Assembly (NCBI RefSeq): GCF_964340395.1
Contig: NC_135554.1
Coordinates: 9,435,475 to 9,499,474, forward strand
Length of the DNA: 64,000 nt
DNA from: Glandiceps talaboti
Lineage: Eukaryota > Hemichordata > Enteropneusta > Spengelidae
Direction of reading: 5' to 3'
Below the pieces are notes generated by a model, which did no database searches, had not been told where the DNA came from, and saw only the letters and a program-made list of their open reading frames with translations. The first letter of the stretch is position 1. Every line of letters begins with the position of its first letter. Positions 1 through 13,580 of this stretch are shown here, one piece after another. Both the position numbers and the translations under genes were made by a program.

Positions 1-244
1 ATTATCTTTACATATTGTTTGAAAGACTTGCTACATAACGGGTATGTTTGCGTGTATCAATATACTTAAAATATCAAGAATGCAAACCATGACAGAGTTT
101 AAGAAATTTGCATATCCTATAATAGTCTGGAATGAATGTGTGTGTGCGTGTGTGTGTGTGTGTGTTGCATATTATGTTAAAGCTATATATAAAGAATGTA
201 CAATTCAACATTTGGTATATACATCAACCATAACAAAGTACACG

Positions 245-780
245 TGTTTAATGTAGCTTTTCATATAGTTTTAATTGTGATGTGTAATTTGCAAAAACAA
301 TTCAGTTTTTGATAATAATTAGGCAATATCTTTACAATGCAAGCTTTAAATTTCAGATAATGTAGTACATGCATTGATGGAGAAGAAGTGAACGTGTCCT
401 TAAAGCTTGATGTTGTAGATTATAATCTTAATGATTTATTTGCATAATTAATGACATAATGTGTGATAGGTTTAACTCAGAATTTTGCATTCCAACAATG
501 TGTGTAGAAATAAAAATCTAGTTTTACCCTTACAGCAGGCATTCAGTTTACAACTAGTTCTGGTTTTATAGCAGTGGCCCACTTTAGGTTGCAGATATTC
601 AAACAGCTTCTCATGTTAGTTATCTGTTCTTCTGTATTAAATCGTAATACATCGAGTTCGTCCAACTGTGTTACATGCATATTACTGATTATCAGTTAAG
701 TCAATACAATATCTTTACATTCAAATATTCGTATGATGCCGTTATACTAGTCATTAATGCAATTATACTAGTCATAAATG
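245..780. repeat. Repeat block F, copy 1
   Basis: Block with ATGTAGTACATGCATTG near 360 and the uninterrupted GTTTTACCCTTACAGC at 521. Also present at 9770-10400 and 18990-19800. Confidence 0.85.
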
Positions 781-784
781 CTAG

Positions 785-1200
785 TAAGATAAAGGCCCTA
801 CAGTCAGGATGGTAGCCTGTTTACGTGTCAAAACATAGACTGACTCCGACACGTGGAACTCGCGCTTTGTGCATGAAGCGCTGTGCATGTGAACAGGCTT
901 CTCAAGATGCATAAATGGCGACTCTTGTAAGACGATTCAGTAGCCGAATTTTGAAATTATTAGAAGTGAAAAAAAGACGCTGACATTGATTCACATGGAG
1001 TTATTCAATAAAATTAGAAATAATCAATTTAGCCTAGCCTGAGAAGAAGACAAGCGACCTATCACTCAGAATAGCTGCGCTGTGTTGTTTTTTTATGTGT
1101 TTTTTTTTAATGTATTGAAGTGGTTCTGTTGTTCAGCTCTTCCACTGTGCAGTTTTGTTTTAGATGTTCTAGCTCTGTTACAGACATTGCACAAATTTGC
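785..1200. repeat. Repeat block A, copy 1
   Basis: Contains TAGCCTGTTTACGTGT, GTGAACAGGCTTCTCAAGAT and AAGACAAGCGACCTATCA. Also at 3490-3990 and 10410-10800. No coding frame. Confidence 0.8.
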
Positions 1201-1690
1201 AGGCTACCACATGTACATATATTACAGGGTCTTCCACAGGATTTAATTATAGGATAATGGCTTATTAACATAAATTAGCATATATTTACGTAAATAAATA
1301 ATTGTATTTGTGATTATCTTGATGATAAACTCAAGTACATCATAATAACAAACAAGTAGTACATATGACCAAAGGAAAGTTAAAGGTCAATTTACTACTC
1401 ATTCCAAACTATAAACACCAGTAAGAAACTCATAACTTTAGATATCAATTTTTTCAATCAGTGTTTTTCATTATTTTTCTTAGGAAGGTTGAAATTGTTT
1501 CAAGCCATATGTCCACAGATAAAGTAGACTTGCGAAACATTTAAAGTTTGTGTACAGCTACATGCAGGCACCGTAATCTCGTGAACCACGAGACGTGCTA
1601 TAAGCTGCATGCACTGCTGACTCGAGATGTGTAGGCGCAAATGCACAAGGCGGAAAGTCCCGATGATTTATTTTAAGATTAGGGCACTTA

Positions 1691-2200
1691 CATTATAACC
1701 AGGGTATAGTAGACTGATAATTTATAAATGGTTTTTCAAATGCGACCGGAAGTTAAATAAAATGCGACGAGAAGTTAAATTGTTCTTCACATTTTAGGTT
1801 AATATACTTTCTATCACATGAACCTTAAAAAGAAATTCAAATATTATGATATTTCCTTTCAAGCTGCACTTCTTTTCCGTTACCCCTTTCTGAGTAACAA
1901 TGGTAGATTCCTGCATTCAGTTACCTGTATTTCTTCACATTTACTCGAAAGTGTAATGTTTACTTGTAAGCTACCCAAACCGTCGAGGTTATTGGTCTGT
2001 CTGACCTCTATTTTAGACATTCATAATAAATTTACCATTGCAGTGTCATACACCACTGTTCACTATTGTTCTATAAAATTACCATCTGTGAGTATGCGAA
2101 CCAATATACTCTACCGGCGTCAAATATGCATTCAGTTGTCAAGGAAGCATTGAAGGGAAGAATTTCCAGGTCTTTAATATAACTAATCTACCACTTGGTT
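1691..2200. repeat. Repeat block B, copy 1
   Basis: Signature ATTATAACCAGGGTATAGTA then TGATAATTTATAAATGG. An open frame at 1818-2153 is not kept in the other copies, so it is not called as a gene. Confidence 0.85.
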
Positions 2201-2640
2201 TTTCTAAGTTATAGAAACATGCCTATAGCACACGATGTGTCATCACTTTTGGTATGGTCAGCATCGTGACTTATGCGAAAGTTGGCTTCTGGCTCATTAC
2301 GACAAATGTTGTTGTGTGACCTAACGTAGCCTACAGACTTGTAGGGGTTATTATTATATGTAGGTATCCCACATGTACCGCAGTTACAAGTAGTGTTAGA
2401 TAAAAGCAAGTTTATAATGTAAAATTCAGTATAGTTTTATGAAGGAAAATTATCGACAACTTTCACTTTCGATATCTTGCAAAATAACGTTGCAACCGTC
2501 TTGCATAATTCAACATACAACATAAGCAATATCATGAAATCCTAAAGCCGTTTCTGTAACAATTGTTTTACATGACAGTGGAAGTGACGTTATCCATCGT
2601 GTCCCTATATCATGTGATAAACCTTCTTCTTTTATGATTT
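2200..2640. repeat. Repeat block D, copy 1
   Basis: CCTATAGCACACGATGTG and GGCTCATTACGACAAATG; nearly identical to 13145-13580. A short minus-strand frame is open in both recent copies but broken in the older ones. Confidence 0.82.
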
Positions 2641-2657
2641 GACACTGACACTGACAC

Positions 2658-2720
2658 GCACGCACGCACACCCTCCCACACACACACACGAATACATACA
2701 TACATACATACATACATACA

Positions 2721-2753
<33 letters not shown>

Positions 2754-2816
2754 GTATACATACATACATACATACATACATACATACATACATACATACA
2801 TACATACATACATACA
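2658..2816. repeat. (CA)n/(TACA)n microsatellite
   Basis: Interrupted CA/CGCA run passing into about 30 TACA units. Confidence 0.95.
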
Positions 2817-2924
2817 GCTAAACTCTGACAATTATGAACGACAGGTTAATCAATGTAAACGATGTTTGTAAGTAACAAGAGTTCCAAAATGTTTTCTATA
2901 CGTGAAATGGTCACTGTTGTCATA

Positions 2925-3130
2925 TCCCTATGTCGTCATCTTTATTGTAGTGAAAGACAGCATTTTACTTTCACTTTCATTCGATCACTATAGACATTGT
3001 ATCTATTGTATATCAGTCCTGGACTCGACAGTACCTTTGAACAAATCTGTGGTAAGATTTAGTTTCAGACCCCCCCCCCCCACACACACACACACACATA
3101 CAAAACGACACACTTCGTTCAATATCAAAC
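2925..3130. repeat. Repeat block C, diverged partial copy
   Basis: Contains TTTACTTTCACTTTCA and ATTGTATATCAGTCCTGGAC; shorter than the other C copies and ends in a poly-C/(CA)n tract at 3069-3100. 3130-3490 holds no recognisable gene. Confidence 0.65.
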
Positions 3131-3489
3131 TGATACGGTACATCATTTTATTCCTTACTTATAGAATGTGTAAATAAATAATATATATATATCTATACAT
3201 GTTACATACATAAATTGCATTAAACGAATGCTGAATTTTTACACAACATATGGGTTTGTACATATGAAAGTACATAGTACGAGTGTGCGGACTTCGAGCT
3301 GAGGCACTGTCGTACGTGCGTTATATCTATTGTAGTTGCGATGGCAACGTTGTTGATTGGCACAAACACTGTAACTCAGTGAACATCAATTTGAAGTAGC
3401 TATTTCGATTTTTTTCACATACTTTCAGACGTTGTGGATACGTTTATTGTCGTAAACTTGATATGCATTTGTTGAAAAATGCGAAGTTA

Positions 3490-3990
3490 TAGGCCCTACT
3501 TACAGTCAAGATGATAGCCTGTTTACGTGTTGACTGGCTCCGACAACGTGCAACTCACGCCTTGTGCACGCAGCGCAGTAGCGCCACTGTGCATGTGAAC
3601 AGGCTTCTCAAGATGCATAGATGGCGACTTCTGTAAGACGACCCCGTAACATTAATTCATTTGGTAAATTTCGATGCCGAATTTTGAAATTAATAGAGGT
3701 GGAAAAAAGATGCTGACATTGATTCACGTGGAGTTATTCAATAAAAATAAGAAATCATCAATTTAGCCTGAGAAGAAGACAAGCGACCTATCAGTCAGAA
3801 TAGCTCCGCTGTGTTGTCTTTTTTTTCTGTAATGTGTTGAAGTGGTTCTGTTGTTCAGCTCTTCCACTATGCAGTTTTGTTTTAGATTTTCTATCTCTCT
3901 TTTGTTTTACATTTTCTAGCTCTGTTTATCCGTCCGAAAGCTCGTGAACCACGAGACGTGCAATACAAGTACACAAGCCACTGTAGAAAT
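3490..3990. repeat. Repeat block A, copy 2
   Basis: Diverged copy of 785-1200, followed by a B block. Its order A then B matches the other two A copies. Confidence 0.8.
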
Positions 3991-4091
3991 TGTCACTGAT
4001 ATAAGCTGCATGCACTGCTGACTCCAAAATGTGTAGGCGCGAATAAACAAGGCGGAAAGTCCCGATGATTTATTTTAAGATTAGGGCACTT

Positions 4092-4610
4092 GCATTATAA
4101 CCAGGGTATAGTAGACTGATAATTTATAAATGGTTGGAATTATTCAAATGTGACCGGAAGTTAAATTGTTCTTCACATTTTAGGTTAATATACTTTCTAT
4201 CACATGACCCTTAAAATGTAATGCAAATATTATAATATTTCCTTTCAAGCTGCACTTCTTTTCCTTTACCTCTTTCTGAGTAATAATGGTAGATTCCTGC
4301 ATTCAGTTACCTGAATTTCTGAATTTCTGAAACTCGGAAGTGAAATGTTTACTTGTAAGCTACCCAAACCGTCGAGGTTATCGGTCTGTCTGACCTATAT
4401 TTTAGACATTCATAATAAATTTACCATTGCAGTGGTATACACCATTGTTCACTATTGGTCTATGAAATTACCATCTGTGTGAGAATACGAACCAGTGTAC
4501 TCTACCGGCGCCAAGTATGCATTCGGTTATTAAGGAAGCATTGACACTAAATAGAGGGAAGGAATTTAATATAACTAATCTACCACTTGGTTTTTCCCTT
4601 ACAAACACAG
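4092..4610. repeat. Repeat block B, copy 2
   Basis: Same signature as copy 1 with substitutions that break the frame seen there. After it, 4610-4900 is A-rich unique-looking sequence with no gene. Confidence 0.85.
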
Positions 4611-4904
4611 AGAAAGACTACTAAGGTGAGCTAGACGAGGAAAGGTCAACAGTTGAGGGCGCTCAGTAGAACTACTCATCAATAATTAATCAGGTATTCG
4701 TAGTATAGTGAAGCTGGTTTATTAAAACCAACACAACAACAAATTAAAAGTGATTTAGAACATCACTTTCTTACATGGCACATTGTAGGGATAAGATATT
4801 TTTAAAAAAGCAAAAAAAAAATTAACATACAAAAAACAAATCGTAAAGAATGTAAACAATAAACAAAAAAAAAAACTATTGTAACCAAATATGGCCAATG
4901 CCAA

Positions 4905-5240
4905 GCCCATGTGGTATAACAATTGAATTTATATTCAAGTGAAAATATATTACTTTCACTTTCTCAACTCTACTTCAGACCACTATAGACATATTAACTA
5001 TTGTATATCAGTCTAGTACGTTTGAGCAAATTAGTGGTAAGATTTTGTTTCAGTTGTCATTAACAGCCACCATGCTACGTATTTAGTCAAAGTCAAACGT
5101 ACTGACGATACACGTACGGGTCTGCGGAAGAACTGTGTGCGTGATAGAAGAACACACACTTCCTTCAATGTAATGCATCGTTCTGTTATTACTACAGAAT
5201 TAACGCGTGTACATACATAATTACATATAAGTGTTACATA
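4905..5240. repeat. Repeat block C, copy 1
   Basis: TATAACAATTGAATTTATAT, TTACTTTCACTTTCTCAA and ATGCATCGTTCTGTTATTAC occur in this order, as at 7600, 12125 and 15825. Confidence 0.82.
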
Positions 5241-5410
5241 CCTTAAATTTTGGTTATTAAGTCTTGTTATCTGCGCAATGCACTTCTGAATTGTGTCTGA
5301 TATAAGGTGCAGTGCCGAGTCGAGATGTGTAGGCGAATGAACAAGACCTCTTCCTTGTCTGTGACAAGACAGAAAGACCCGATTACTTCTAATAAGATTA
5401 GGACTGTTCC

Positions 5411-5935
5411 ATTATAACCAGGGTAGAGTATACTGATAATTTATAAATGGCTTGGATAATTCAAATGTGACCAGAAGATATTGTTCCTCACACTTTAGAT
5501 TTATGTACTTTCTATCACATGAACCTTAAAATGAAATTCAAATATTATAATATTTCCTTTCAAGTTGCACTGCTCTTCCGTTACCCCTTTTTAAATAACA
5601 AATTGTACATTCCTTTCATTTGCTGCATTCAGTTCGGCGAATTTCTTCACATTTACTCAGAAGTGCAGTTTTTACTTGGAATCTATCCAAACCGCGTCGA
5701 GGTTATCGGTCTGTCTGACCTATATCTGAGACATTCATAATAAATTTACCATTGCAGTGGTATACACCATTGTTCACTATTGTTCTATGAAATAACCATC
5801 TGTGTGAGTATGCGAACCAGTGTACTCTCCCGGTGCCAAGTATGCATTCAGTTATTAGGGAAGCATAGACACTGACTAGAAGGAAGGAATATCTAAATCG
5901 TTAATATGACTAATCTACCACTTGGTTTTTCCCTT
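5411..5935. repeat. Repeat block B, copy 3
   Basis: Preceded by a C block and followed by a D block. The frame at 5519-5740 diverges from the other copies after about 25 codons. Confidence 0.85.
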
Positions 5936-6110
5936 TACAAACACGTCTATAGCCCACAGTGTATCATCAGTTTTGGTATAATCGACATATTGACTAAATA
6001 TGAATGTTGGCCTCTAGCTCATTACGACAAATGATTTTGTGTGACTTTGGGTAGCCTCCAGACTTGTCGGGGTTATTGTTACATGCCTATCACACATATT
6101 TTCCGTCTTT
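5935..6110. repeat. Repeat block D, copy 2
   Basis: Diverged copy following B copy 3. 6110-6580 beyond it shows no recognisable gene. Confidence 0.75.
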
Positions 6111-6583
6111 ACCTTCAGTTCTTGACAATTTCTTTTAAATCTTATTTACAGGTAATATGTAGAAGAGCAGAACTATACACAAATATTGCGTTTAATGCTG
6201 ATTCAACGTTTTACTGTATGGAGGCCATGTTGTGAGTAAAAAATCAATATTTTACTACATAACTCATAATCATGACATTTATTTAATACAGAGACAAATA
6301 TATGATAAATCATGACTGAAGGCAACACAGAACAAGAAAACTGTTCATGCATTACTGGTGGTTCACTGTTAACGAATCGCGGTTAGATTTGTTGTGCACA
6401 GTTATGATGTATCGTATGATTCAAACCTGTTCATACATAGAGACTCCATTCAAGTGTCTACCTTATATTATCAGGTATAAACTTTCTTTGGAGTTCTTGA
6501 CCTTTGGCACTGACTTTGACCTCCAAGGTAATTTTTTGCATTTCCTGCATATTACAGGTTGTAAGTATTTTTTGTGTCTATGT

Positions 6584-6730
6584 GTGTGTGTGTGTGTGTG
6601 TGTGTGAGAGTGAGTGAGTGAGTGAGTGAGTGAGTGAGTGAGTGAGTGAGTGGGTGAGTGAGTGAGTGGGTGGGTGGGTGGGTGGGTGGGTGGGTGGGTG
6701 GGTGAGTGAGTGAGTGAGAGAGTGAGTGTG
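6584..6730. repeat. (GT)n/(GAGT)n/(GGGT)n microsatellite
   Basis: GT run followed by GAGT and GGGT tetranucleotide blocks. Confidence 0.95.
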
Positions 6731-6794
6731 CTGTCACAATTTCTTTTTAATCATGTCACGATTCAGTGACATGTAAGTGAAGTATTTGAGGGAT

Positions 6795-7201
6795 GCATGC
6801 ATGCATACATACATACATACATACATACATACATGCATACATACATACATACATACATACATACATACATACTCGCATACATACATACATACATACATAC
6901 ATACATACATACATAATACATACATACATACATACATACATACATACATACATACATACATACACACTCGCATACATACATACATACATACGTACGTACG
7001 TACATACATACATACATACATACATACATACATACATACATACATACATACATACATACATACATACATGTGCGCGCGCAGGCAGGCAGGCGCGCACGCC
7101 CGCACGCATACGCACACATACACACACACATACATACATACATACATACATACATACATACATACATACATACATACATACATACATACATACATACATA
7201 C

Positions 7202-7260
<59 letters not shown>

Positions 7261-7262
7261 TA
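6795..7262. repeat. (TACA)n/(CAGA)n compound microsatellite
   Basis: About 400 bp of TACA with GC-rich interruptions near 7070-7110, then about 14 CAGA units. Sits at the left boundary of segmental duplication II copy 1. Confidence 0.95.
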
Positions 7263-7599
7263 TACACACTTTGTCTCTTTTCACTTTAATTTTTAAATTA
7301 TTTATTAGCTGTTTCTTGGTATTGATTCATACTGTTTTTTAAAGAAAAACTTTCACTTTCGATAACTGGCAAATTGACGTAGCAACCATGTTGGCATAAT
7401 TCCACATATTTCAACACACAAAATAAGCAACCACATCTCGAACAATAGAAATTTGTTATGAGAGAGTGGAAGTAAACCTATCCGTCGTGTCCCTATATTA
7501 TGTGATAAGGGAAGGATATACCCCTTTCCCAATTTACACCCTGTCATCTTAATACACAAACGTGTACATGTATCGTTACTTTGATCAAAGTGCTATTTC

Positions 7600-7930
7600 T
7601 TGTATAACAATTGAATTTATATTCAAGTGAAAATATTTTACTTTCACTTTCTCAATTCTACTTCAGACATATTAACTATTGTATATCAGTCTAGGACTCG
7701 ACAGTACTTTGAGCAAATGGGTGGTAAGATTTTGCTTCAGTTCAACAAAGGCTATAACAGCCACCATACTACGTATTTAGTTAGTTGTCTGTGGTCAAAC
7801 GTATTGACGATACACGTACGGGTGTGTGGAAGAACATGTATGTGTGATAGAACAACGAACACTTCCTTCAATGTAATGCATCGTTCTGTTATTACTAGAG
7901 AACGTGTACATACATAATTACATACCTTAA
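7600..7930. repeat. Repeat block C, copy 2
   Basis: Same order of signature words as C copy 1, inside segmental duplication II. Confidence 0.82.
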
Positions 7931-8090
7931 ACTTGGTAATTAAGTCTTGTCATCTGCAATACACTTCCAAATTGTCTCTGATATACTAGTAATATGCTGC
8001 ACTGCTGAGTCGAGATGTGAAGTCGAATGATTATGACACTACGGAAAGTCCCGATCTCATCGCTTAGATCAGGACTGTTCCATTATAACC

Positions 8091-8625
8091 AGGGTACAGT
8101 ATACTGGTAATTTATAAAAAGGCTGGGATAATTCAAATGTGACGAGAAGTTATATTGTTCCTCACACTTTAGGTTAATATAATTTCTATCACACATGAGC
8201 CAAAATGAAATTCAAATCTTATAATATTTGCTTTTACGTTGCACTTCTTCTCTGTTACCCCCACTGACTAACAATGGTAGATTCCGCCGTTTCAGTGGCT
8301 GCATAAAGTTCGCGGAGTCATATATACTCTGAAATGCAGTGTTTACCTGGAACCTAGCCAAACCGTCGAAGTTATTATATATCGGTCTGTCGAATTCTGG
8401 AGTATAGTTTAGACAAATACACCTTTGAAGTGTCTCACACATACACCGCGTTCACTGTTCATTATTGTTCTATGGAATTACCATCTATGAGTATGCGAAC
8501 CAGCGTACTACATTTGGCGCCAAGTTCTGCATTTAGGAAGTATAGACACTGAATAGAGGGAATTCCCATGTCTTTGATATGACTGATTTCAAATCTAAAA
8601 TTACCATTTAGATTTCCCCAGACCC
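8091..8625. repeat. Repeat block B, copy 4
   Basis: Part of segmental duplication II. Same signature, more diverged. Confidence 0.85.
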
Positions 8626-8790
8626 ATGGGATACAGTGTATAGTCGTTTGGGTATGGTTAGTGTCATGACTATTAGATATAGGAATGTTAGCCTCAGGCA
8701 GACATCAATAAATCTTGTCATATGACTTAACGTAGTCTAGAGACTTGTCATTATGTACATGTACCTATCACACACGTACAGTTGTTTGGC
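8625..8790. repeat. Repeat block D, copy 3
   Basis: Diverged copy following B copy 4. Confidence 0.75.
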
Positions 8791-9616
8791 TAAATAATGA
8801 GATCACAAGTCTATAGGTTACACTTAATCGCTCTGTATAGCAAGTCTCCCTAGATATATGTGTATGGCTATGTGCTTGTATGTATGTATGTATGTATGTA
8901 TGCATGCATGCATGCAGATGTTTTTCTATTACTACCATATATTACTACCATATATTTCTATTACTACCATACATGTACTATTTCTCAAGTCTGAAAGCCC
9001 AAACTTCACATAAACAGGAACGGTCTGGTAAGATTTAAATGATTTTTTTGTGCATTGGGCAATATACTTTCTGAGCTCAACTTGAATTGAAGGTCGGTTG
9101 AATAAAGTAGAGCTACCTTAAGTTTGTTTACGAAAACAAATGACACCATGATAGATGTCATTTTATAGTCTGAACCATAGACCCTCATGTAAGTACAATA
9201 GCTTGTTGTACATCGCTCTCTATCAGTGTTCTTTTGTTTTCAGTAAGGTGTTTATAGTCTTAATTGAATGAAAACTAGCATAGCCATAACACACGGACTA
9301 TTAAGTAACTCTTGATCAAGTTTAGTTGATATTTTTTTTATTTAATGTGGTTATTACTAAACATGTTTGATCATTGAAACTGAACGCGATTGCAATTTCC
9401 GCTGTAACTGTCTTATCATAATAGTGAAAGATATTAAAATTTGGCAGCATTTGATTATGCTTTACCACAGAAATGCGTATTATCTTTACATATTGTTTGA
9501 AATACTTGCTACATAACGGGTATGTTTGCGTGTATCAATATACTTAAAATATCAAGAATGCAAACCATGACAGAGTTTAAGAAATTTGCATATCCTATAA
9601 TAGTCTGGAATGAATG

Positions 9617-9618
9617 TG

Positions 9619-9690
<72 letters not shown>
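9617..9690. repeat. (GT)n microsatellite
   Basis: About 35 GT units, expanded relative to the copy at 139-163. Confidence 0.95.
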
Positions 9691-9692
<2 letters not shown>

Positions 9693-9769
9693 GCATAATG
9701 TTAAAGCTATATATATAAAGAATGTACAATTCAACATTTGGTATATACATCAACCATAACAAAGTACAC

Positions 9770-10400
9770 GTGTTTAATGTAGCTTTTCATATAGTTTTAA
9801 TTGTGATGTGTAATTTGCAAAAACAATTCAGTTTTTGATAATAATTAGGCAATATCTTTAGAATGAAAGCTTTAAAATTCAGATAATGTAGTACATGCAT
9901 TGATGGAGAAGAAGTGAACGTGTCCTTAAAGCTTGATGTTGTAGATTATAATCTTAATGATTTATTTGCATAATTAATGATTTTTTCGATAATTAGGCAA
10001 TATTTTAAGTATGCAAGCTTAAAATTCCATATAGGTTCATGTAATAATTTTCCAATTAAGGAGGACATCATGTGTGATAGGTTTAACTCAGAATTTTGCA
10101 TTCCAACAATGTGTGTAGAAATAAAAATCTAGTTTTACCCTTACAGCAGGCATTCAGTTTACAACTAGTTCTGGTTTTATAGTAGTGGCCCACTTTAGGT
10201 TGCAGATATTCAAACAGCTTCTCATGTTAGTTATCTGTTCTTCTGTATTAAATCGTCATATATCGAGTTCGTCCAACTGTGTTACATGCATATTACTGAT
10301 TATCAGTTAAGTCAATACAATATCTTTACATTCAAATATTCGTATGATGCCGTTATACTAGTCATTAATGCAATTATACTAGTCATAAATGCTAGTAAGA
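9770..10400. repeat. Repeat block F, copy 2
   Basis: Same block as 245-780 with the extra stretch near 9980-10070; empty site for MITE 2 near 10130-10140. Confidence 0.85.
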
Positions 10401-10409
10401 TAAAGGCCC

Positions 10410-10800
10410 TACAGTCAGGATGGTAGCCTGTTTACGTGTTAAAACATAGACTGACTCCGACACGTGGAACTCGCGCTTTGTGCATGAAGCGCTGTGAATG
10501 TGAACAGGCTTCTCAAGATGCATAAATGGCGACTCTTGTAAGACGATTCAGTAGCCGAATTTTGAAATTATTAGAAGTGAAAAAAAGACGCTGACATTGA
10601 TTCACATGGAGTTATTCAATAAAATTAGAAATAATCAATTTAGCCTAGCCTGAGAAGAAGACAAGCGACCTATCACTCAGAATAGCTGCGCTGTGTTGTT
10701 TTTTTATGTTTTTTTTTTTAATGTATTGAAGTGGATCTGTTGTTCAGCTCTTCCACTGTGCAGTTTTGTTTTAGATGTTCTAGCTCTGTTACAGACATTG
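10410..10800. repeat. Repeat block A, copy 3
   Basis: Near-identical to 785-1200 as part of segmental duplication I. Confidence 0.85.
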
Positions 10801-11300
10801 CACAAATTTGCAGGCTACCACATGTACATATATTACAGGGTCTTCCACAGGATTTAATTATAGGAAAATGGCTCATTAACAAAAATTAGCATATATTTAC
10901 GTAAATAAATAATTATATTCGTGATTAACTTAATGATGAAATCGAGTACATCATAATAACAAACAAGTAGTACATATGGATAAAGGAAAGTTAAAGGTCA
11001 ATTTACTACTCATTCCAAACTATAAACACCAGTAAGAAACTCATAACTTTAGATATAAATTTTTTCAATCAGTGTTTTTCATTATTTTTCTTAGGAAGGT
11101 TGAAATTGTTTCAATCCATATGTTCACAGATAAAGTAGACTTGCGAAACATTTAAGTTTGTGTACAGCTACATGCAGGCACCGAAATCTCGTGAACCACG
11201 AGACGTGCTATAAGCTGTATGCACTGCTGACTCGAGATGTGTAGGCGCAAATGAACAAGGCGGAAAGTCCCGATGATTTATTTTAAGATTAAGGCATTTT

Positions 11301-11825
11301 CATAATAACCAGGATATAGCAGACTGATAATTTATAAATGGTTGGAGTTATTGAAATGCGACCGGAAGTTAAATAAAATGCGACGAAAAGTTAAATTGTT
11401 CTTCACATTTTAGGTTAATATACTTTCTATCACATGAACATTAAAATGAAATTCAAATATTATGATATTTCCTTTCAAGCTGCACTTCTTTTCCGTTACC
11501 CCTTTCTGAGTAACAATGGTAGATTCCTGCATTCAGTTACCTGTATTTCTTCACATTTACTCGAAAGTGTAATGTTTACTTGTAAGCTACCCAAACCGTC
11601 GAGGTTATCGGGCTGTCTGACCTATATTTTAGACATTCATAATAAATTTACTATTGCAGTGTCATATACCACTGTTCACTATTGGTCTATGAAATTACCT
11701 CTGTGAGTATGCGAACCAGTGTACTCTACCGGAGCCAAGTATGCATTCGGTTATTAAGGAAGCATTGACACTAAATAAAGGGAAGGAATTTAATATAACT
11801 AATCTACCACTTGGTTTTTCCCTTT
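11301..11825. repeat. Repeat block B, copy 5
   Basis: Follows A copy 3. Carries a frame at 11434-11706 like that of copy 1, explained by recent duplication. Confidence 0.85.
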
Positions 11826-12124
11826 ACAAAAGAGAGAAAAGACTACCAAGGTGAGTTAGACAGTATGCAGTTGAGGGCGCTCAGTAAAACTACTCATCAA
11901 TAATTAATAAGGTATTCATAGTATAGTAAAGCTGGTTTATTAAAACCAATACAACAACAAATTAAAAGTGATTTAGAACATCCCTTTATTACATGGCACA
12001 TTGTAGGGATAAGATATTTTTAAAAAGCAAAAAAAAATTAACATACAAAAAACAAATCGTAAAGAATGTAAACAATAAACAAAAAACAACTATTGTAAAC
12101 AAATATGGCCAATGCCAAGCCCAT

Positions 12125-12475
12125 GTGGTATAACAATTGAATTTATATTCAAGTGAAAATATATTACTTTCACTTTCTCAACTCTACTTCAGACCACTAT
12201 AGACATATCAACTATTGTATATCAGTCTAGGACTCGACAGTACTTTGAGCAAATTGGAGGCAAGATTTTGTTTCAGTTGAACAAAGTCATTAACAGCCAC
12301 CATGCTATGTAATTAGTCAAAGTCAAACGTACTAACGATACACGTACAGGTCTGTGGAAGAACTGTATGCGTAATAGAACAACACACACTTCCTTCAATG
12401 TAATGCATCGTTCTGTTATTACTACAGAATTAACGCGTGTACATACATAATTACATATAAGTGTTACATACCTTA
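12125..12475. repeat. Repeat block C, copy 3
   Basis: Same order of signature words, followed by B copy 6. Confidence 0.82.
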
Positions 12476-12639
12476 AGTTTTGGTTATTAAGTCTTGTTAT
12501 CTCCGTAATGCACTTCTGAATTGTCTCTGATATAAGCTGCACTGCCGAGTCGGTATGTGTAGGCGAATGAACAAGGCCTCCTCCTTGTCTGTGACAAGAC
12601 GGAAAGACCCGATTACTTTTAATAAGATTAGGACTATTC

Positions 12640-13145
12640 CATTATAACCAGGGTATAGTAGACTGATGATTTATAAATGACTGGGATAATTCAAATGTGA
12701 CCAGAAGTTATATTGTTCCTCACACTTTAGGTTAAAGTACTTTCTATCACATGACCCTTAAAATGAAATTCAAATCTTATAATAGTTCCTTTCAAGTTGC
12801 ACTGCTCTTCCGTTACCCCTTTCTAAGTAACATTGCAGATTCCTTTCATTTGCTGCATTCAGTTCGGCGAATTTCTTCACATGTACTCGGAAGTGCAGTG
12901 TTTACTTGGAATATATCCTAAACGTCGAGGTTATCGGTCCGTCTGACCTCTATTTTAGACATTCATAATAAATTTACTATTGCAGTGTCATACACCACTG
13001 TTCACTATTGTTCTATAAAATTACCATCTGTGAGTATGCGAACGAATGTACTCTACCGGCGTCAAGTATGCATTCAGTTGTCAAGGAGCATAGAAGGGAA
13101 GAATTTCCAGGTCTTTAATATAACTAATCTACCACTTGGTTTTTC
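12640..13145. repeat. Repeat block B, copy 6
   Basis: C-B-D order. Its right half is nearly identical to 2030-2200. Confidence 0.85.
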
Positions 13146-13580
13146 TTATATAAACACGCCTATAGCACACGATGTGTCATCACTTTTGGTATGGTCAGCA
13201 TCGTGACTTATGCGAAAGTTGGCTTTTGGCTCATTACGACAAATGTTGTTGTGTGACCTAACGTAGCCTACAGACTTGTCGGGGTTATTGTTACATGTAG
13301 GTATCCCACATGTACCGCAGTTACAAGTAATGTAAGATAAAAACAAGTTTATAATGTAAAATTCGGTATAGTTTTATGAAGGAAAATTATCGACAACTTT
13401 CACTTTCGATATCTTGCAAAGTAACGTAGCAACCGTCTTGCATAATTCAACATACAACATAAGCAATATCATGAAATCATAAAGCCGTTTCATTAACAAT
13501 TGTTTTACATGACAGTGGAAGTGACGTTATCCATCGTGTTCCTATATCATGTGATAAGGGAAGGATAAACCCTATTCTTT
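13145..13580. repeat. Repeat block D, copy 4
   Basis: Recent copy of 2200-2640. It is followed by about 600 bp (13580-14190) of sequence with no gene. Confidence 0.82.

Larger units (their letters stand above)
1..2030. repeat. Segmental duplication I, copy 1 (starts before the window)
   Basis: Nearly identical to 9479-11660, in the same orientation. Copy 1 lacks a stretch of about 90 bp present near 9980-10070 and has a shorter (GT)n at about 139-163. No coding potential is seen beyond short chance frames. Confidence 0.9.
7308..9420. repeat. Segmental duplication II, copy 1
   Basis: Begins GTTTCTTGGTATTGATTCAT directly after a (TACA)n/(CAGA)n array and matches 15596-17765, including an internal (TATG)n at 8880-8916. 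Contains one C, B and D block. No gene recognised. Confidence 0.88.
9479..11660. repeat. Segmental duplication I, copy 2
   Basis: Direct copy of 1-2030, with an expanded (GT)n at about 9617-9690 and an extra stretch of about 90 bp near 9980-10070 that is shared with the third, partial copy at 18990-19800. Confidence 0.9.

Noticed and set aside
1818-2153. Plus-strand 111-codon frame in block B.
   Set aside because: Only the most recent duplicate (11434-11706) keeps part of it; the other B copies have stops or shifts. No sign of selection on a protein.
2209-2409. Cys-rich 66-codon minus-strand frame in block D, also open at 13146-13346.
   Set aside because: The two copies are recent duplicates, and the older D copies are not open in this frame.
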